A stretch of DNA of 64,000 bases, taken from NCBI GenBank assembly GCA_050084985.1, contig JBITNC010000001.1, positions 166,594,001 through 166,658,000 on the forward strand. The letters are read 5' to 3'. The translations under genes and the position numbers were made by a program. Positions within the stretch are counted from its first letter, which is position 1. The number at the start of each line of letters is the position of its first letter. Below, piece after piece: positions 44,884 to 56,085 of this stretch. The DNA is from Nageia nagi (lineage: Eukaryota > Pinophyta). Under the pieces are notes generated by a model. The model did not search any database. It saw only the letters and a list, made by a program, of their open reading frames with translations, and had not been told where the DNA came from.

Positions 44884-45870
44884 TCATGGGAATGGATAAG
44901 GACCCTGAATTGGAGAAGTTTAATGGTAAAGGAGATCATATCATTCATCTTTAGGGATTTAAATACAATGAGTTGAAGTATGTACTGAATGATAATTTAA
45001 ATGATAATTATTTTCCTATGAGTTTGACTAGTGAAGTAAGAAAATGGTTTAATAATTTAGCACATGGTTCAATCACTTCATATCAACAACTGCAAGATAA
45101 GTTCAAAGGTCATTTTAAGTGTAATATTAAAAATATTATTGATTTGATAGATTTGATATCTTGTAAGAAAGGAAAATATGAAAGGTTTCATAAATTTGTG
45201 CAAAATTATGTGAAGGTATGGAGATCTCTAGATGGATTTATTGAATAAAAGATGGTTCTAAGGTATTTCTAGACAATTTTCTTCCTTCTCTTAAATGTAT
45301 TATTTTTTATTATATTAAATTTCCTTTTATGGATATGGTTCATGAATTGATTGAAAAAGAGAAATATATGGTTAAAGTTGGTTACATCAAGTATACATCC
45401 TCCACTACTAAGGTTAATCCTAAGATATCATATCAAATAAGGGAGGATAATTTAACATTGTTGAGTCAAGGACCAAGGATGAAGAGAAATGTCAAGGTAA
45501 AGAATAAGAGAATGAAAAATATTCATGATCATAATAATATTATCTTCCAATTCATCCCAACAAAAAAGTTTGAATATTTCCTTGAAAAAGGTTTGATAAA
45601 AGGATTCAATATAAGATATTTGGTGTTGATGAGGAGAAACCAAATTGGTTTGAGGATAATTCCTTTTGTATATATTATCAAGTTTAAGGATATTATACAT
45701 CTAGGTGTTTGGGTTTAAAAATGAAGCTTAAGGATCTCATTAATAGTGGTACAATTTCATATGAGAATAATGAGGTTAATACAAAAAATAAGAGCTTCAA
45801 GGGGTCAATATGGTAAATATGATTATTTTTTATAATAATAGGAACCTTATTAAGTTTGATAATGAATCAA
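44884..45870 (+). pseudogene. Ty3/gypsy gag remnant, third element
   Basis: From 44890: MDKDPELEKFNGKGDHIIHL, stop, GFKYNELKYVLND, then (open 44973-45248) NYFPMSLTSEVRKWFNNLAH, SYQQLQDKFKGHF and FHKFVQNYVKVW, the retrotransposon gag domain. A frameshift at about 45245 leads to VFLDNFLPSLK and the open frame 45329-45718. In another frame near 45665-45710, FCIYYQV..YYTSRC is a degraded zinc-binding word (C-x-x-x-H...C). The gag assembles the particle. Confidence 0.85.
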
Positions 45871-46334
45871 GTGACACTTTAGATTAATAATTAGAGAAAT
45901 AAGAGGTGTTATGCTACTACAAGGAGAAGGACATGTATTTTTGACCTTGTTACTAGTCAACAAAAAGAGGTACCATCTTCTTCCCTTTCTCATAAAGCAA
46001 AGAAAAAGGAAAAAATGTAAGAATAAAATCATGCAAAATTTGAAAAGTACTAATGCTAAAATTACTCTTCTTGAATTATTTGAAACTTATGATGCACATA
46101 GGGAAGCTTTATTTGAAATTATTGGTAGCATAAATGTTGAACCTAATATCCCAACAAGTGTACTTGTAGGTATGGTTGATTATTTCAAACAAGTTAATAT
46201 GCTTTCTTTTGATGATAATGAACTTTCTAGTTAAGAGATGATTAATAGTTATTTATCCATGTTAATATTTTGGATAAAACTATAAAATATGCATTATTTG
46301 ATGATGGATAATGATTGAATATTTATTCTTTAGA
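45871..46334 (+). pseudogene. Gag-protease junction of third element
   Basis: The open frame 45911-46234 (107 codons) contains NAKITLLELFETYDAHREAL and a VEPNIPTSVLVGMVDYF word, typical of the region before the protease in such elements. Beyond, in shifted frame, LDKTIKYALFDDG-like coding (about 46266-46305) with a stop and LNIYSLENE corresponds to the protease D-[DG]-G active-site loop. Coding homology ends at 46334. Confidence 0.7.
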
Positions 46335-46494
46335 GAATGAATTCTATCCTCAAAAGCTTATTTTATTCCTTGGATGAACTACAATGAGGAAGGCTCTCAT
46401 ATAAAATGCCATTTGTGACCCTTCAACTTACATTTGTAATACATGTAAGATAAATACAAATATAACATTAATAACATGTTAAGGGGTAATAACA
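46335..46494 (-). mobile_element. 3' LTR (truncated) of short copia element
   Basis: Minus sense starts tgttattacc at 46494 and matches 48318-48150. Homology ends at about 46335, where the gypsy protease frame takes over; about 190 bp of LTR are missing. Confidence 0.75.
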
Positions 46495-46509
46495 TTACCA
46501 CCCCCTTAA
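46495..46509 (-). promoter_or_regulatory. Polypurine tract of short copia element
   Basis: On the minus strand tttaagggggtggtaa directly precedes TGTTATTACC. Confidence 0.75.
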
Positions 46510-47950
46510 ACAAGCTTTACCCTCAAAGCTTGTACAAAATACAATGTATAATCCATCCATGAACAATAAAAAGAGTAGAGAACTATGGAATTTGAATTGA
46601 CCATAGTAGCCAATGACTTTCCAAAGTTGAATAGGTGTCCATATATTTATTAAAATAATATGAAAGTAATGATGATGATGTTTTGATCCATAAGAGTCAA
46701 TAAAGAAGTCATCACATTTTTACAATGCTCTAAAATCTTAGCATAAGTACTCCATGAAAATCATATTGATGCACTATTTCCACACTAATATAAGTGAGAG
46801 GAATATCCTCACACTCTACAACATGCTCTATTAACTCAAATAAATTGGTTGCATATCATATCTACTGATACAAGTGAGAGAAAGGGGCTTACACTCTACA
46901 ATATGCTCCTTTACACTCAAAGAAATTGGATCCTCAAGAAGAATCTCATGAAGGTTCTCATCATTAAGGGATTGGTATATGGAAAGAGGACTACACATAT
47001 TTGGATAATTTTTACATATCTTATTACATAAAGAACTCATTTATATTTTCCTTCAATGAACGTATGTCAATAGGTGGAATAAGAGTATCCACTTTTAGAA
47101 ATCAAAATAGTTATCAAAAAAATTGTAATATTTTTGAAATTTTTATTATACATATATACTATGAATTCCCATCTAAATTTAAAATTTCATCCAAAACTGA
47201 TGTTATATACAAAAGTTTGGAAGATTCAACCTTTTCCCTCTTTTTTATCAAAATCTCAATCATCAATTTTATCACAAATACGAAAACTATTCTTGAAACA
47301 ACCAAAAAATTTTATTTGAAAACCCAATATAATTATCTGAAAACCCAATAAAATTTAGAAGTAAATTCTAAAGGATGAAAAAGATGTGATCATTTTACTT
47401 TTACCACTTCTAGATCTTAGAGTGTTTTTAAGGAGACCCCAATGTTCTTCACACATAATAGTCAATACAATTATGAAAATTCTAAAATCTTGATAAACTC
47501 ATCTAAAAACCCTTTAAATTTTAGAAAAAAACCCATAAATATGAAAAAGATATGATCAATTACTTTTTCCTTTTTTCACAATTCTAGATCAAGCATTTTA
47601 AGAGGAAATACTAATCTTATCATAAGTTGACCAATATAGATCTAAATGACCTTAAAGTTATAGTGAATGATGGTATTATCTCTAAAAAAATATTTTAAAA
47701 TTTTTGAATCCAAAACCATTTCTTCCATCCTATACAACCATCTTATTTCAAACATCAAAATGCTAATTAAAATCTGTAAATTAACTCCAAAATACTTCCA
47801 AATTTTATTGAACCCTTGTAAAATTATTATCTATTAACCCTAAAATATTTAGTAGATAATACCTCCATATGCATGATGTATGAATGAGTTACTCAAGCTT
47901 ACCAAAAAAGTCCTTCAACTTCTTCAAATCCACCCACAAGTACCAAGATC
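46510..47950 (-). other. Interior of short copia element
   Basis: No Gag or Pol motif on either strand. Small ORFs occur (46831-47040 minus; 46849-47031, 47001-47351, 47134-47319 plus). An ~80 bp tandem duplication (46789-46849 and 46865-46930, core ctctacaacatgctc) lies within. Two further blocks of related 'ctaaaaacc/aaaaatat...gatcat' sequence lie around 47370 and 47540. No function is assigned. Confidence 0.5.
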
Positions 47951-47966
47951 ATGCTTTGATACCACT
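47951..47966 (-). promoter_or_regulatory. Copia primer binding site (initiator tRNA-Met type)
   Basis: The minus strand reads agtggtatcaaagcat directly after the LTR end CCTAACA. TGGTATCAGAGC is the standard copia initiator-Met primer site; here one base differs. Confidence 0.85.
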
Positions 47967-48318
47967 TGTTAGGAACCTTCTATTTCAAATAATGAATTTT
48001 TAAATAACATTCAATAATATTCACTTGAAAGTATTACAAACCACCTTAATTGCACAAAACCACTCAATAATATGAAACTACTCAATAATAAATAGCTATA
48101 ATATAATACTAGCTAATATAATCATATTTTTCATTTCGAGGGGGGAACCTCCTAGAGAACAAATTATCTCCTCAAAGCTTATTTTATTCCTTCTATGAAT
48201 TACAATGAGGAAGCTAGTTGTCATATAAATATCCCTTTGTGACCCATAACCTTCTATATATAATGCATTTGGGATAAATATAAATATAACATTATTAACA
48301 TATTATGGGATCATAACA
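47967..48318 (-). mobile_element. 5' LTR of short copia element
   Basis: 352 bp with inverted ends TGTTA (48318) and TAACA (47967). A TATA-like tatatata lies near 48252-48259. It matches the truncated 3' LTR. Confidence 0.85.
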
Positions 48319-48980
48319 AGTTTCTACATAAGATGCAATACTTGGGAAACACATTTTTTATGTATTTGGATAAGTATTACAAGCATGTTTTTTTTCCAAC
48401 TTATCACTTCTGGAGTAGTATAATTGCATCATTTAAGAACGTAGGGTGGATGAGGTTAACTTAGCACTTTTGTTATAATTGTACAAGCATGAAAAACATA
48501 GTTTATCACTTTTTGACAAGTTTTTTCACAAAAAACACATCAACTTTTGGGTTCCATTTTCGGACATAAAGATTATTCTCTACAATTTGAAATGTTCTTA
48601 GATAATTCAAATATGGTCTATAGTTTCAACATATGATGCAATACTTGGGAGCTACATGTTTTTTATGTGGCATATTTTTTTAACTTACCATTTATGGACT
48701 AGTACATTTGCATTATTTCAAAATATAGGGTGGATGAGGCCAACTTATCACTTTCAGTCATGCTTTTGGGCCTTGGTTTTGGACATGAAGATTATGATCC
48801 ATAGTTTTAATTATGCTCAAATTATTTAAATATCTATAATTTTAACATAAGATGCAACACTTGGAAATCACATTTTTTTTTATGTTTGACTAAGTATTAC
48901 AAGCATATTTTTATAAACATAGCACTTTGTTTCATTTCCTACAAGTAAAAATAACTTTTTCCTTCTCTTTGTACTTGAAC
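48319..48980. repeat. Irregular tandem repeats, 220-320 bp, three units
   Basis: Units begin near 48311, 48627 and 48842 with acataagatgcaatacttgggaa, followed by acatNttttttatg, tattacaagcatgtttttt and ggtggatgagg words. The same words occur at 23640-23720, linking this field to the PPR mosaic. Confidence 0.65.
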
Positions 48981-48981
48981 T

Positions 48982-49156
48982 TAGTTGATTATTTCATATC
49001 ATAGGTTTGTGTATTTAGATCATTTCATATCATATATTGTTGCATTTAGATCATTTCATAGCATATGTGGGTACATTTATATCATTTCATACCATATGTT
49101 GGTTCATTTAGATCATTTCATTTAATATGTTGGTGCATTTATATCATTTCATATCC
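48982..49156. repeat. 31 bp tandem array, 5.6 units
   Basis: Units start exactly at 48982, 49013, 49044, 49075, 49106 and 49137 (partial), each of the form atttagatcatttcatatcat followed by atgttggtgc. No unit-length slippage is seen. Confidence 0.95.
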
Positions 49157-50158
49157 AAGGACTTGATCATTGTTGACATTATGATTAGGTGTTCCTTCAT
49201 TAGACTAGGATGAGTAAGGATTAAATAGTGAATGGTCAATTCCACTAGGTCATCCTTTGGGAGCCCATGGCTAGCACTATGATTGAGTATCTGTTGAACC
49301 TTGGGTAAATAAGGATCATGCATTCTAGAAGAATTCTTCCACATTACGGAATAATCCTTACAAACTATGCTTATTTTCTTTTAAAATAATATTGATTCAA
49401 CATAACCTTCTCCTTTAAATTCTAAGGTGATGATCTCTCTTAAATTCTAAGGTGGTGAGAACTACCCATCCCCTTTTAACATATAAGGTGGTAGGTTATA
49501 CCCACCACCTTAGAGTATAAGGTGGTGTGTATACATTGTCAACTTAAATACTAGAGTATGTTTTAGTGAGCTTTAGGGTGGGAAAATAAACTTTACACTA
49601 GTAGATTTTGCCTGCCATCATAGAAATGGTACTTATAGTGACACCCTCAATGATTATGCATGAAATCCTACCACTAAAGTTGTTTGGCAAGGGGTTTGGC
49701 CTAACACCAAAGGCCTTTTTTAGTCTAGTATCATCAACTAGATAAGATTTAGAATATAGAATGTGTATAAAGTTGACATCAAAAGGCATATAAGGAATTA
49801 TGTATAAAACTAGATGGATATTTAAAACATATCCTTACTATTAAAAATCATATTCAATCACACATGAAGGAAGTTTGATAGTGTAGATTTTATAAATATC
49901 AAGACTATCATTTAATATGTAAGACAATACATGTATCTTACTAAAAGGTTATTGAGTTTATTTTGAGTAACATGGAAAGGTTTATTTGTTCCCACATGAC
50001 CAATGATTCTTATAGATATAGTTTATGATATTTTAAGACCAACATGTATTTCTTCATTTGAGAGGCTATTAGGTGATTGAAATTATTCTTGTATGTTTGA
50101 GTTGTACTTAATATATGGCTGTTAGTGATGATAATTCATTCTTGAATGGAAGCCTAGG
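49157..50158. other. Unassigned spacer with GGTGG-type dyads
   Basis: 49420-49540 contains five or six taaggtggtg-like words plus an inverted pair (accaccttagagtataaggtggt). 49230-49300 has a reversed copy of the 61 bp word at 22732-22852. The minus ORFs 49144-49344 and 49598-49789 match nothing recognised. Confidence 0.4.
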
Positions 50159-50735
50159 TGTAAACCATAAATAATGAATTAAATAAATAATTTATTAATG
50201 TGTATATAATATATATTTGAATTAATACGAGCTATATCTAATCTCTAATTGATATAAACCTCATTATTGAATATATATTTATGAGTACATGTGGAATGAG
50301 TGGTCACAAGCCTACCTTTTATCCAAAGAGCTCTAGGAAGTCAAATTACCACTTTGCTAGATGTAGAAATTAGAGCATCCATACTGTGAATGCTATCAAA
50401 TGTAGGGTGTGCATGCTCTAAATTATGAAGAATTTGACCTCATGTAAAGAACAAAAGATGATCGTCACAACTAGGGCATAACAAATCCAAGGTTGATTGG
50501 TGGTGTCTTAAGATGCCATTTCAATTGTGGCACTTTCCTTAGACTTTCTCACATGAGGAATGTTTTACTTTGATCTTCTTTTATAAATGCATTTATTCTT
50601 GAGATCTACATTTTTGACATTGTTATCTGCTCATTACATTGCTTGTGGTACATTTACATACTTTTTACAATATTATTTCTTTATGCAATAAATATGATTT
50701 ATTAATTAATAATAAATCATATTTAGGCATTTCCA
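50159..50735 (-). mobile_element. 3' LTR of compact element
   Basis: Minus sense starts tggaaatgcctaaatatg (first bases mutated relative to tgtagatgcc) and ends ggtttaca at 50159. It aligns along its length to 51555-52136. Confidence 0.85.
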
Positions 50736-50749
50736 TTTTTTCCATCTTT
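50736..50749 (-). promoter_or_regulatory. Purine tract of compact element
   Basis: The minus strand reads aaagatggaaaaaa just before the LTR start. Confidence 0.6.
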
Positions 50750-50939
50750 GGATTTGTAAATAAAAGGATTGAAATTGCATAATCAAAAGAATTAAAAAGA
50801 AAACTATATGCTTGAAATTGAACCATTCTTCCTTGAATATTACTGATTTGATGTCCCTTGTATGTCCCTTTTTTACTTGGTTGCTCCATGAAAGCTCCAT
50901 GGATGGGGCAATCAAGTTAAAAATAAGATGGGGAAGATG

Positions 50940-51282
50940 ATATTCTGAGGTAACCCTGGGAATTCACCAGAGACTCTCTTCTTGAAAGATTAATGATGTC
51001 TTTGGCTCTACTCTCAAAGTTAACTTCCTTCGACCATTACCCATGATACAATCAAAACTCTCTTCTCCTCGCTTGGTGGATGGAGGTGACTCCTTCAATT
51101 ATGATACTAAGGATTTTTCAAGTTTTAGATACATTCAAGGTACCTTCACTGACGAATAATATTATTGGTTTGTTGTTGTTGCAAGGAAGAAGGGTGTGTA
51201 CATTGTTACGATAGGCTACAGGCAACATGGACACCATTTGGTCACTTCTTCTTGGGTTCAAAACTTATGCTCTTGATTGCTT
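50940..51282 (+). pseudogene. Coding-like stretch inside compact element, possibly captured
   Basis: Antisense to the element, one plus frame runs from about 50950 to 51282 with two internal stops: DVFGSTLKVNFLRPLPMIQS, then SPRLVDGGDSFNYDTKDF and YIQGTFTDE, a stop, then YYWFVVVARKKGVYIVTIGY and HHLVTSSWVQNLC. Base composition is less AT-rich than the surroundings. I do not recognise the family. It could be a host gene fragment carried by a non-autonomous element, or a chance open stretch. Confidence 0.4.
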
Positions 51283-51304
51283 CCTTTAAAACTACTTTTC
51301 CACT

Positions 51305-51455
51305 AGATCTATATTGGTATTTGCTACTACAATGGCCAAATGTGTCAACACTAGAACCTTCTAAATAATGGTCAATGCATCAATATTGGTATCTATTTGA
51401 GCAATACCCCAATGCATCAACCTTGGTATCTATTGAAGCAATGACCAATAAATAC
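51305..51455. repeat. ~36 bp degenerate tandem repeat
   Basis: About four units of the form ttggtatctatttgagcaatNNcccaatgcatcaac within the interior of the compact element. Confidence 0.65.
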
Positions 51456-51537
51456 TTGAGAGAAAAATAATATCAAATGAAGCTTCTTCTCATATCTGCA
51501 TAAAATATTTTCCTAGGGAAAATAAATTCTTTGAAAT

Positions 51538-51554
51538 AGTCGAGTTCACCAAAA
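51538..51554 (-). promoter_or_regulatory. Possible primer binding site of compact element
   Basis: Directly after the LTR end the minus strand reads tttTGGTGAACTCGACT; a TGG start is usual for tRNA 3' ends. I cannot name the tRNA. Confidence 0.5.
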
Positions 51555-52136
51555 TGTAAACCATAAATAATGAATTAAAGAAATAATTTTCTAATATGTT
51601 TACAATATAAGTTTGTAGAAATTCAAGCTAGATATGATCTTTAACTGATGTATAAACCTCATTATTGAATAGACCTTTTTGAGTACATGCAAGATAAGTG
51701 ATCACATGCCTACCTTCTAATCATTAATGAGCTCTATGTAGTCAACTTACCATTCCTCTTGATGTAGAAAAAAGAGTGCTTGCACCTTGAATACAATCAA
51801 ATGTAGGGTGTGCATTCTCTAAATTCTTAAGAATCTGACCTTGCGTACAAAATAAAATATGATTACCACAATTAGGGCATAACAAATCTAATGTTGATTG
51901 GTGGTGTCTGAGTATACTATTTCAATTGTGGTGCTTTCCTTGGACTTCCTTGCATGTGGAATATCTTGCTTTGATATTCTTTTATAGATGCATTTGTTCT
52001 TGAGATCTACACCTTTTACATTGTTATTTGCTCATTACATTACTTGTGGAGCATTTACACCCTTTTTATAATATTATTTCTTGATGTAATAAATTTGATT
52101 TATTGATTAATAATAGATAGTATTTAGGCATCTACA
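51555..52136 (-). mobile_element. 5' LTR of compact element
   Basis: Minus sense starts tgtagatgcctaaatact at 52136 and ends tggtttaca at 51555, giving TGTA/TACA inverted ends. Confidence 0.85.
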
Positions 52137-54591
52137 ATGGGTTTATCACTCATTCCTAATAATTAAGTCCATTTATGAATGCTTGCATAGAATTTGAAGT
52201 TGGTTATTTCCCTTTCTTTCTAAGACCCTATCTTTTTTTAGCACAAGACTCTTTCCTACCCTTTTTTGAGAAATGATCTCTAATTGATATCTTCTCTTAA
52301 CTTTTGACCTCTCATTTTGTTATTAGGAGTTGAACTTCTTTGGATATCTAGCTACTATATGCATAGGTCCTACCCTAGTAATTTGTTCAATACTATTATC
52401 TAGGATTCACACTTATGGAGACAACACTCTTACTCATTAGGTGCAGGATTTGGGATCAACATTATCCACCTAAAGGAATTTTTCCCTATAAATAAAGTTG
52501 TTAAACATCTTAAGGATACTATTTTCAAGAGGTTGGATTAATTTAAGTGTTGTTGATTTTGATTTTGTGTATATTTATACATAGTATTTTTTCTAAGAAA
52601 ATTATAAAATCCGTAAAAATATGAGAAAATAAAAAATGGGGTACTTAGATGATTAAGTAATTTAGCAGCCTTATTTTATGAGCTTCTTCGTTTTTCTTTT
52701 TGAATTTTATTTGATTTGATAATAGAAAAAATAATTTTGATTTTATTCTTATTTAATCAATCATGGCTAGTGATCTCCCTCAATTCTAGCAGAGTATTTT
52801 CAAATATGGAAAAGGAAAATCCATTTATTCTTAGCCCAATTATATTTTGAACATATTGGTGATACTTCATCTTCAAACATTTCATTTGGTAGAAATATTG
52901 CTCTCTTGATTGATTAAGAATTGAATGAAGAAGATTATTGTTTATCCTATTATGCACCTAGTCTTGATATAAGGTGTATAAGACCTTATCATATACAAGG
53001 AGAATTGAGCACACCAAAACCTAATTTTTGATAAATGAATTCTCAAAGAATTCATGAAGATCATATCTAATCCAAAAGAGTGACAAGAATATGAAGATCA
53101 TGTTAAGGATAAAAAAAGGTACCTCCAAATAACATTTTCAAAGTATAATATCATGGCCAAACTATTTATAGAGGTCAACTTCAATCTAGGTACAAAAAAA
53201 ATCAATAAGAAGAATATCCAACATTAAATCACAAACTAAGTACAAGAAGGTCCCCCACTTGGACTATCATTAGAGAAGAAGAAATTAAGTTTCCTTAGTA
53301 CATATTTTTAAGGTATCATCTTGTATCAATTCAACAAGAATATGAAAGGGGTCATTATGACCCATTACCTCACACCTGATGAAATCATACATGGTTAGAC
53401 AATATAAGTAAATCATATAGACTAGAAGGAAACCCTCATTGAGGCTATGGATAACCATCCTATAATGAGGTACCTTGAGCAAATAGTGACATGTGCCTAT
53501 TGGTTAGTGAGCTTCTTTCCTAGGGACTTTTGAATTCTTTGGATGGACTATATTAATATTGATGTTGAGAAAAATAGTTTGTTTTCTCCTAGATTGAAAT
53601 GGTCTATTAATGAAATAGGACACACATGTCTATTGTTAACATCAATGAGGTAAGTTTGAATTAGGGTTCTTTTTAGAAGTTCTTAACAATAAAATTGATC
53701 ATGACCATATAAATTATGTATGAAGCTAAGAAAGAAGTTTAGTAAGTGAAGGTATTTTTAGAATAAGTTTTATCTCATGAGGTATAAGTTGAGAAGTCAT
53801 ACTAGTATGAGATCCAATTTTTTTTATCTCTTATTGTTAGATTTTTATCTTTTATTTTCATTTTTAATAGCCAACCAAATATACTAGGGTTCTTTTAACT
53901 CGACCAATGCAAGTTATCCCTTATTAGAGCCAATATTACTAACCTTACCTTAGTTAGCAAAAGAAGGAAGAACAAAGGTCTAAAAATCCTTAAAAAATGG
54001 AAAATATTGAAAATCCACACATTTTGAAGCTATGTCTATTTTTAAGTTATTTTTTGAAGCTTTTCATCTTTTAGATTCCACACATTTTTGGTTGTTGTTA
54101 CACTTACACATCTTGATAGCATCATGCTTTACAACTTCTAAAATTATCGATTGTTAAAACATGGTTTGACAAGATTATGTCCATGAAGTATTCTCTCCCT
54201 AATTCCTTAGAGTTAGAAATAGTTTCTTATTCATTTTCGTATTCATATTCATCTTATTTTTATTTTGAGATAATATTAAGTTTATTTAATACCTTTGTAA
54301 AATGGACAAATAAGGAAAAATGGATCTTATTATCTATGCAACTATTGCATTTATTTTTGTAAATATATAAATGATTATCACACTAATCATTTGAATTCTA
54401 GTAACAATTGAAAATATGCTTGCCATTCTTTTAAATATATCATTTTTTAGTTTAACTCTTTGATAATATAGTGCAAAATAAATATTTAAAACCCTCTCTA
54501 AACTTGTGAAAGATGAAAAGTGATTGATCAAAAGATATTTGTTATCTCAATAATTCATTATAATAACTCTTTAATCCACAAATATGATAAA

Positions 54592-54631
<40 letters not shown>

Positions 54632-54880
54632 ACATGTTATAAACAATGGCCATCAAAACTTTCTATCACATATTAGAGGTGGTCCCTTCTGTGATGACCC
54701 AAATGACTAATTACATTGATACTAATTATAAACTATATTTAGATGGACATGATTAACTAATTTCTAATATAAAAAATAACAAACTATTAAATCAGTCCTA
54801 CCAAACACTGGACCTTTAAAAATAAATAATTCCACAAGTGAAACATACCAACTAATGCAAAAGAAAACACCGATTTCAAT
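52137..54880. other. Unassigned AT-rich region
   Basis: No recognisable coding region. Weak open stretches occur (52757-52957 and 53285-53482 minus, 54177-54362 plus), with no family. A (TA) run of 31 bp lies at 54596-54626. I see no LTR pair. Confidence 0.4.
54596..54626. repeat. (AT)n microsatellite
   Basis: Uninterrupted atatat run of about 15 dinucleotides. Confidence 0.95.
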
Positions 54881-54899
54881 CCAAAAACATGCAAAATAT

Positions 54900-55235
54900 G
54901 AGGCAATTTTTGTTCCGTTGAGAAATGATGGGCATAGTAGTACTTCATTGTCTTGGCAATGGACATTCATTGAGGAGAGCCAACGAATCTGACCAGGTTT
55001 CCGTCGCTGATGCAGTCTGTTGATGAGACTTGGATGACGCCAGCGGGCCAGGTGTCGTAATAAAATTTGAAAGAAAGATGAAATGTGCCAGAGATAAAGA
55101 GGATTGCCATTAATGTTCAGTGCTGCCCATTCCCGAGGTTCGCTGTTTGACCACCCTGTAGACTTCTGTCAAACGGGTCGCCCGCCTATCAACTGGACAA
55201 ACAGAGCCCAGTCTGTTCACTGATCAACAAGCATT
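54900..55235 (+). promoter_or_regulatory. GC/CpG-rich island, possible promoter or 5' UTR
   Basis: Unlike nearly all of the window, this ~335 bp keeps many CpG dinucleotides (ccgtcgctg, gacgccagcggg, cccgaggttcgctg, acgggtcgcccgcc) and is far less AT-rich. It contains a tttgacca word (W-box-like TTGACC) near 55147 and two copies of ctgtcaaacg (55166 and 55251 regions). It directly precedes the short open frame that ends in a splice donor. A host promoter or 5' UTR, or a recent insertion, would look like this. Confidence 0.4.
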
Positions 55236-55315
55236 ATGTCTGAGATTATCCTGTCAAACGATGGCCCAGTTGTAGATATGCTTTACAAAAAGCTTTGGAT
55301 CTTGTCATCCGTGGG
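55236..55315 (+). CDS. Candidate first coding exon of a host gene
   Basis: ATG at 55236 opens MSEIILSNDGPVVDMLYKKL followed by WILSSVG; 26 codons plus two bases to a consensus 5' splice site (GG|GTAAGG, intron from 55316). There is no stop, and codons look ordinary for a plant gene. I cannot name the protein. No downstream exon was found in the window; the following 8.7 kb is repeats and a LINE, compatible with a very long conifer-type intron or with a truncated gene relic. The ATG choice rests on the absence of an earlier in-frame start in the island that I trust. Expression evidence would decide. Confidence 0.35.
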
Positions 55316-56085
55316 GTAAGGCCTTTTTCAATGTTTTGACGACTTTTTACAAGCTATGTCATGAATAATTTTGTTAAAAGCTGTAACTAATGTTAAGGTC
55401 AGTGTGGAATTAGGTTGTTGGGGAAATACCTATTCCAAAGGTAAGCTAGTTTAAAAAAAAAAACATCTTGTCATTATCAATTGTCCTTGGTGAATATTTA
55501 TTAAAAATATAAACTAAATTAAGAATAAAATCTGTATTATCAATCTCTCTTGATGTTAACTACATGACATCTCTTTCTACTTTTTAATGGATTAATCTAT
55601 AATCAAGCAAAACAAATTATTATAGATTTTTTTTATTATAAAGCAAATTAATTCTTAGCTATCATAAATGTTGCATCGTTTTCACTAGATCAACTAGATC
55701 TTGCTATTTAGTTCTTTTATAATGGTTATCTTAAAAAAGATTTAGAAATTCTAGTGTATGCTAGGATTTATTTTTAAATATCTATATATTTTACTCCTTC
55801 AAAAGAAATTAAACTATAATTAGAGATCACGAGTCCAAATTTCTTTACTATTTCATTATGTTGAGGTTTTCAAACTATAGACATCTAAAAATGATTTTCT
55901 ATTTTATATTAAATCATATTTAGTATCTTTATGCAAGATATTATTTAACTTATGCAAGTATAAAGGCTAATGTGCTAATAAAGTGTTATCATCTATTAAT
56001 GAATGTTAAGTGTTATTAATCATGATTTTATCTAGATATATTTTGAGATCTTCATTATTATCTTGTTATTACAAGATTGTCAGCT
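55316..56085. other. AT-rich stretch after the candidate splice donor
   Basis: Returns to the window's usual composition. No coding frame. It may be intronic. Confidence 0.4.

Larger units (their letters stand above)
43646..46334 (+). mobile_element. Third Ty3/gypsy element, 5' portion
   Basis: A probable 5' LTR, a leader, gag and the start of protease, cut off at 46334 by a minus-strand copia LTR. No RT or integrase is present. It belongs to the same broad gypsy type as the other two by its gag and protease words. Confidence 0.7.
46335..48318 (-). mobile_element. Short copia-type LTR element (minus), internally deleted or non-autonomous
   Basis: 5' LTR 47967-48318, copia-type primer site 47951-47966, about 1.44 kb interior without recognisable gag or pol, purine tract 46495-46509 and a truncated 3' LTR 46335-46494. 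The interior is far too short for Pol, so the copy is deleted or a non-autonomous derivative. Confidence 0.8.
50159..52136 (-). mobile_element. Compact ~2 kb LTR element (TRIM/LARD-like)
   Basis: Two direct LTRs of 577 and 582 bp flank 819 bp. TG...CA ends, a possible primer site after the right LTR and a purine tract before the left LTR fix minus orientation. The interior has no Gag or Pol. The LTRs have diverged noticeably (many substitutions and small indels), so the insertion is old. The 5 bp flanks (ctagg, atggg) do not match as a target-site duplication. Confidence 0.85.

Noticed and set aside
48982-49156. CRISPR-like array of 31 bp units
   Set aside because: Units are directly adjacent with no variable spacers, and the context is a plant genome; it is a simple tandem repeat.
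54764-54970. 68-codon minus ORF at the edge of the GC-rich island
   Set aside because: Hydrophobic, no family, and it extends mostly into AT-rich DNA; the plus-strand frame with splice donor fits the island better, though not proven.
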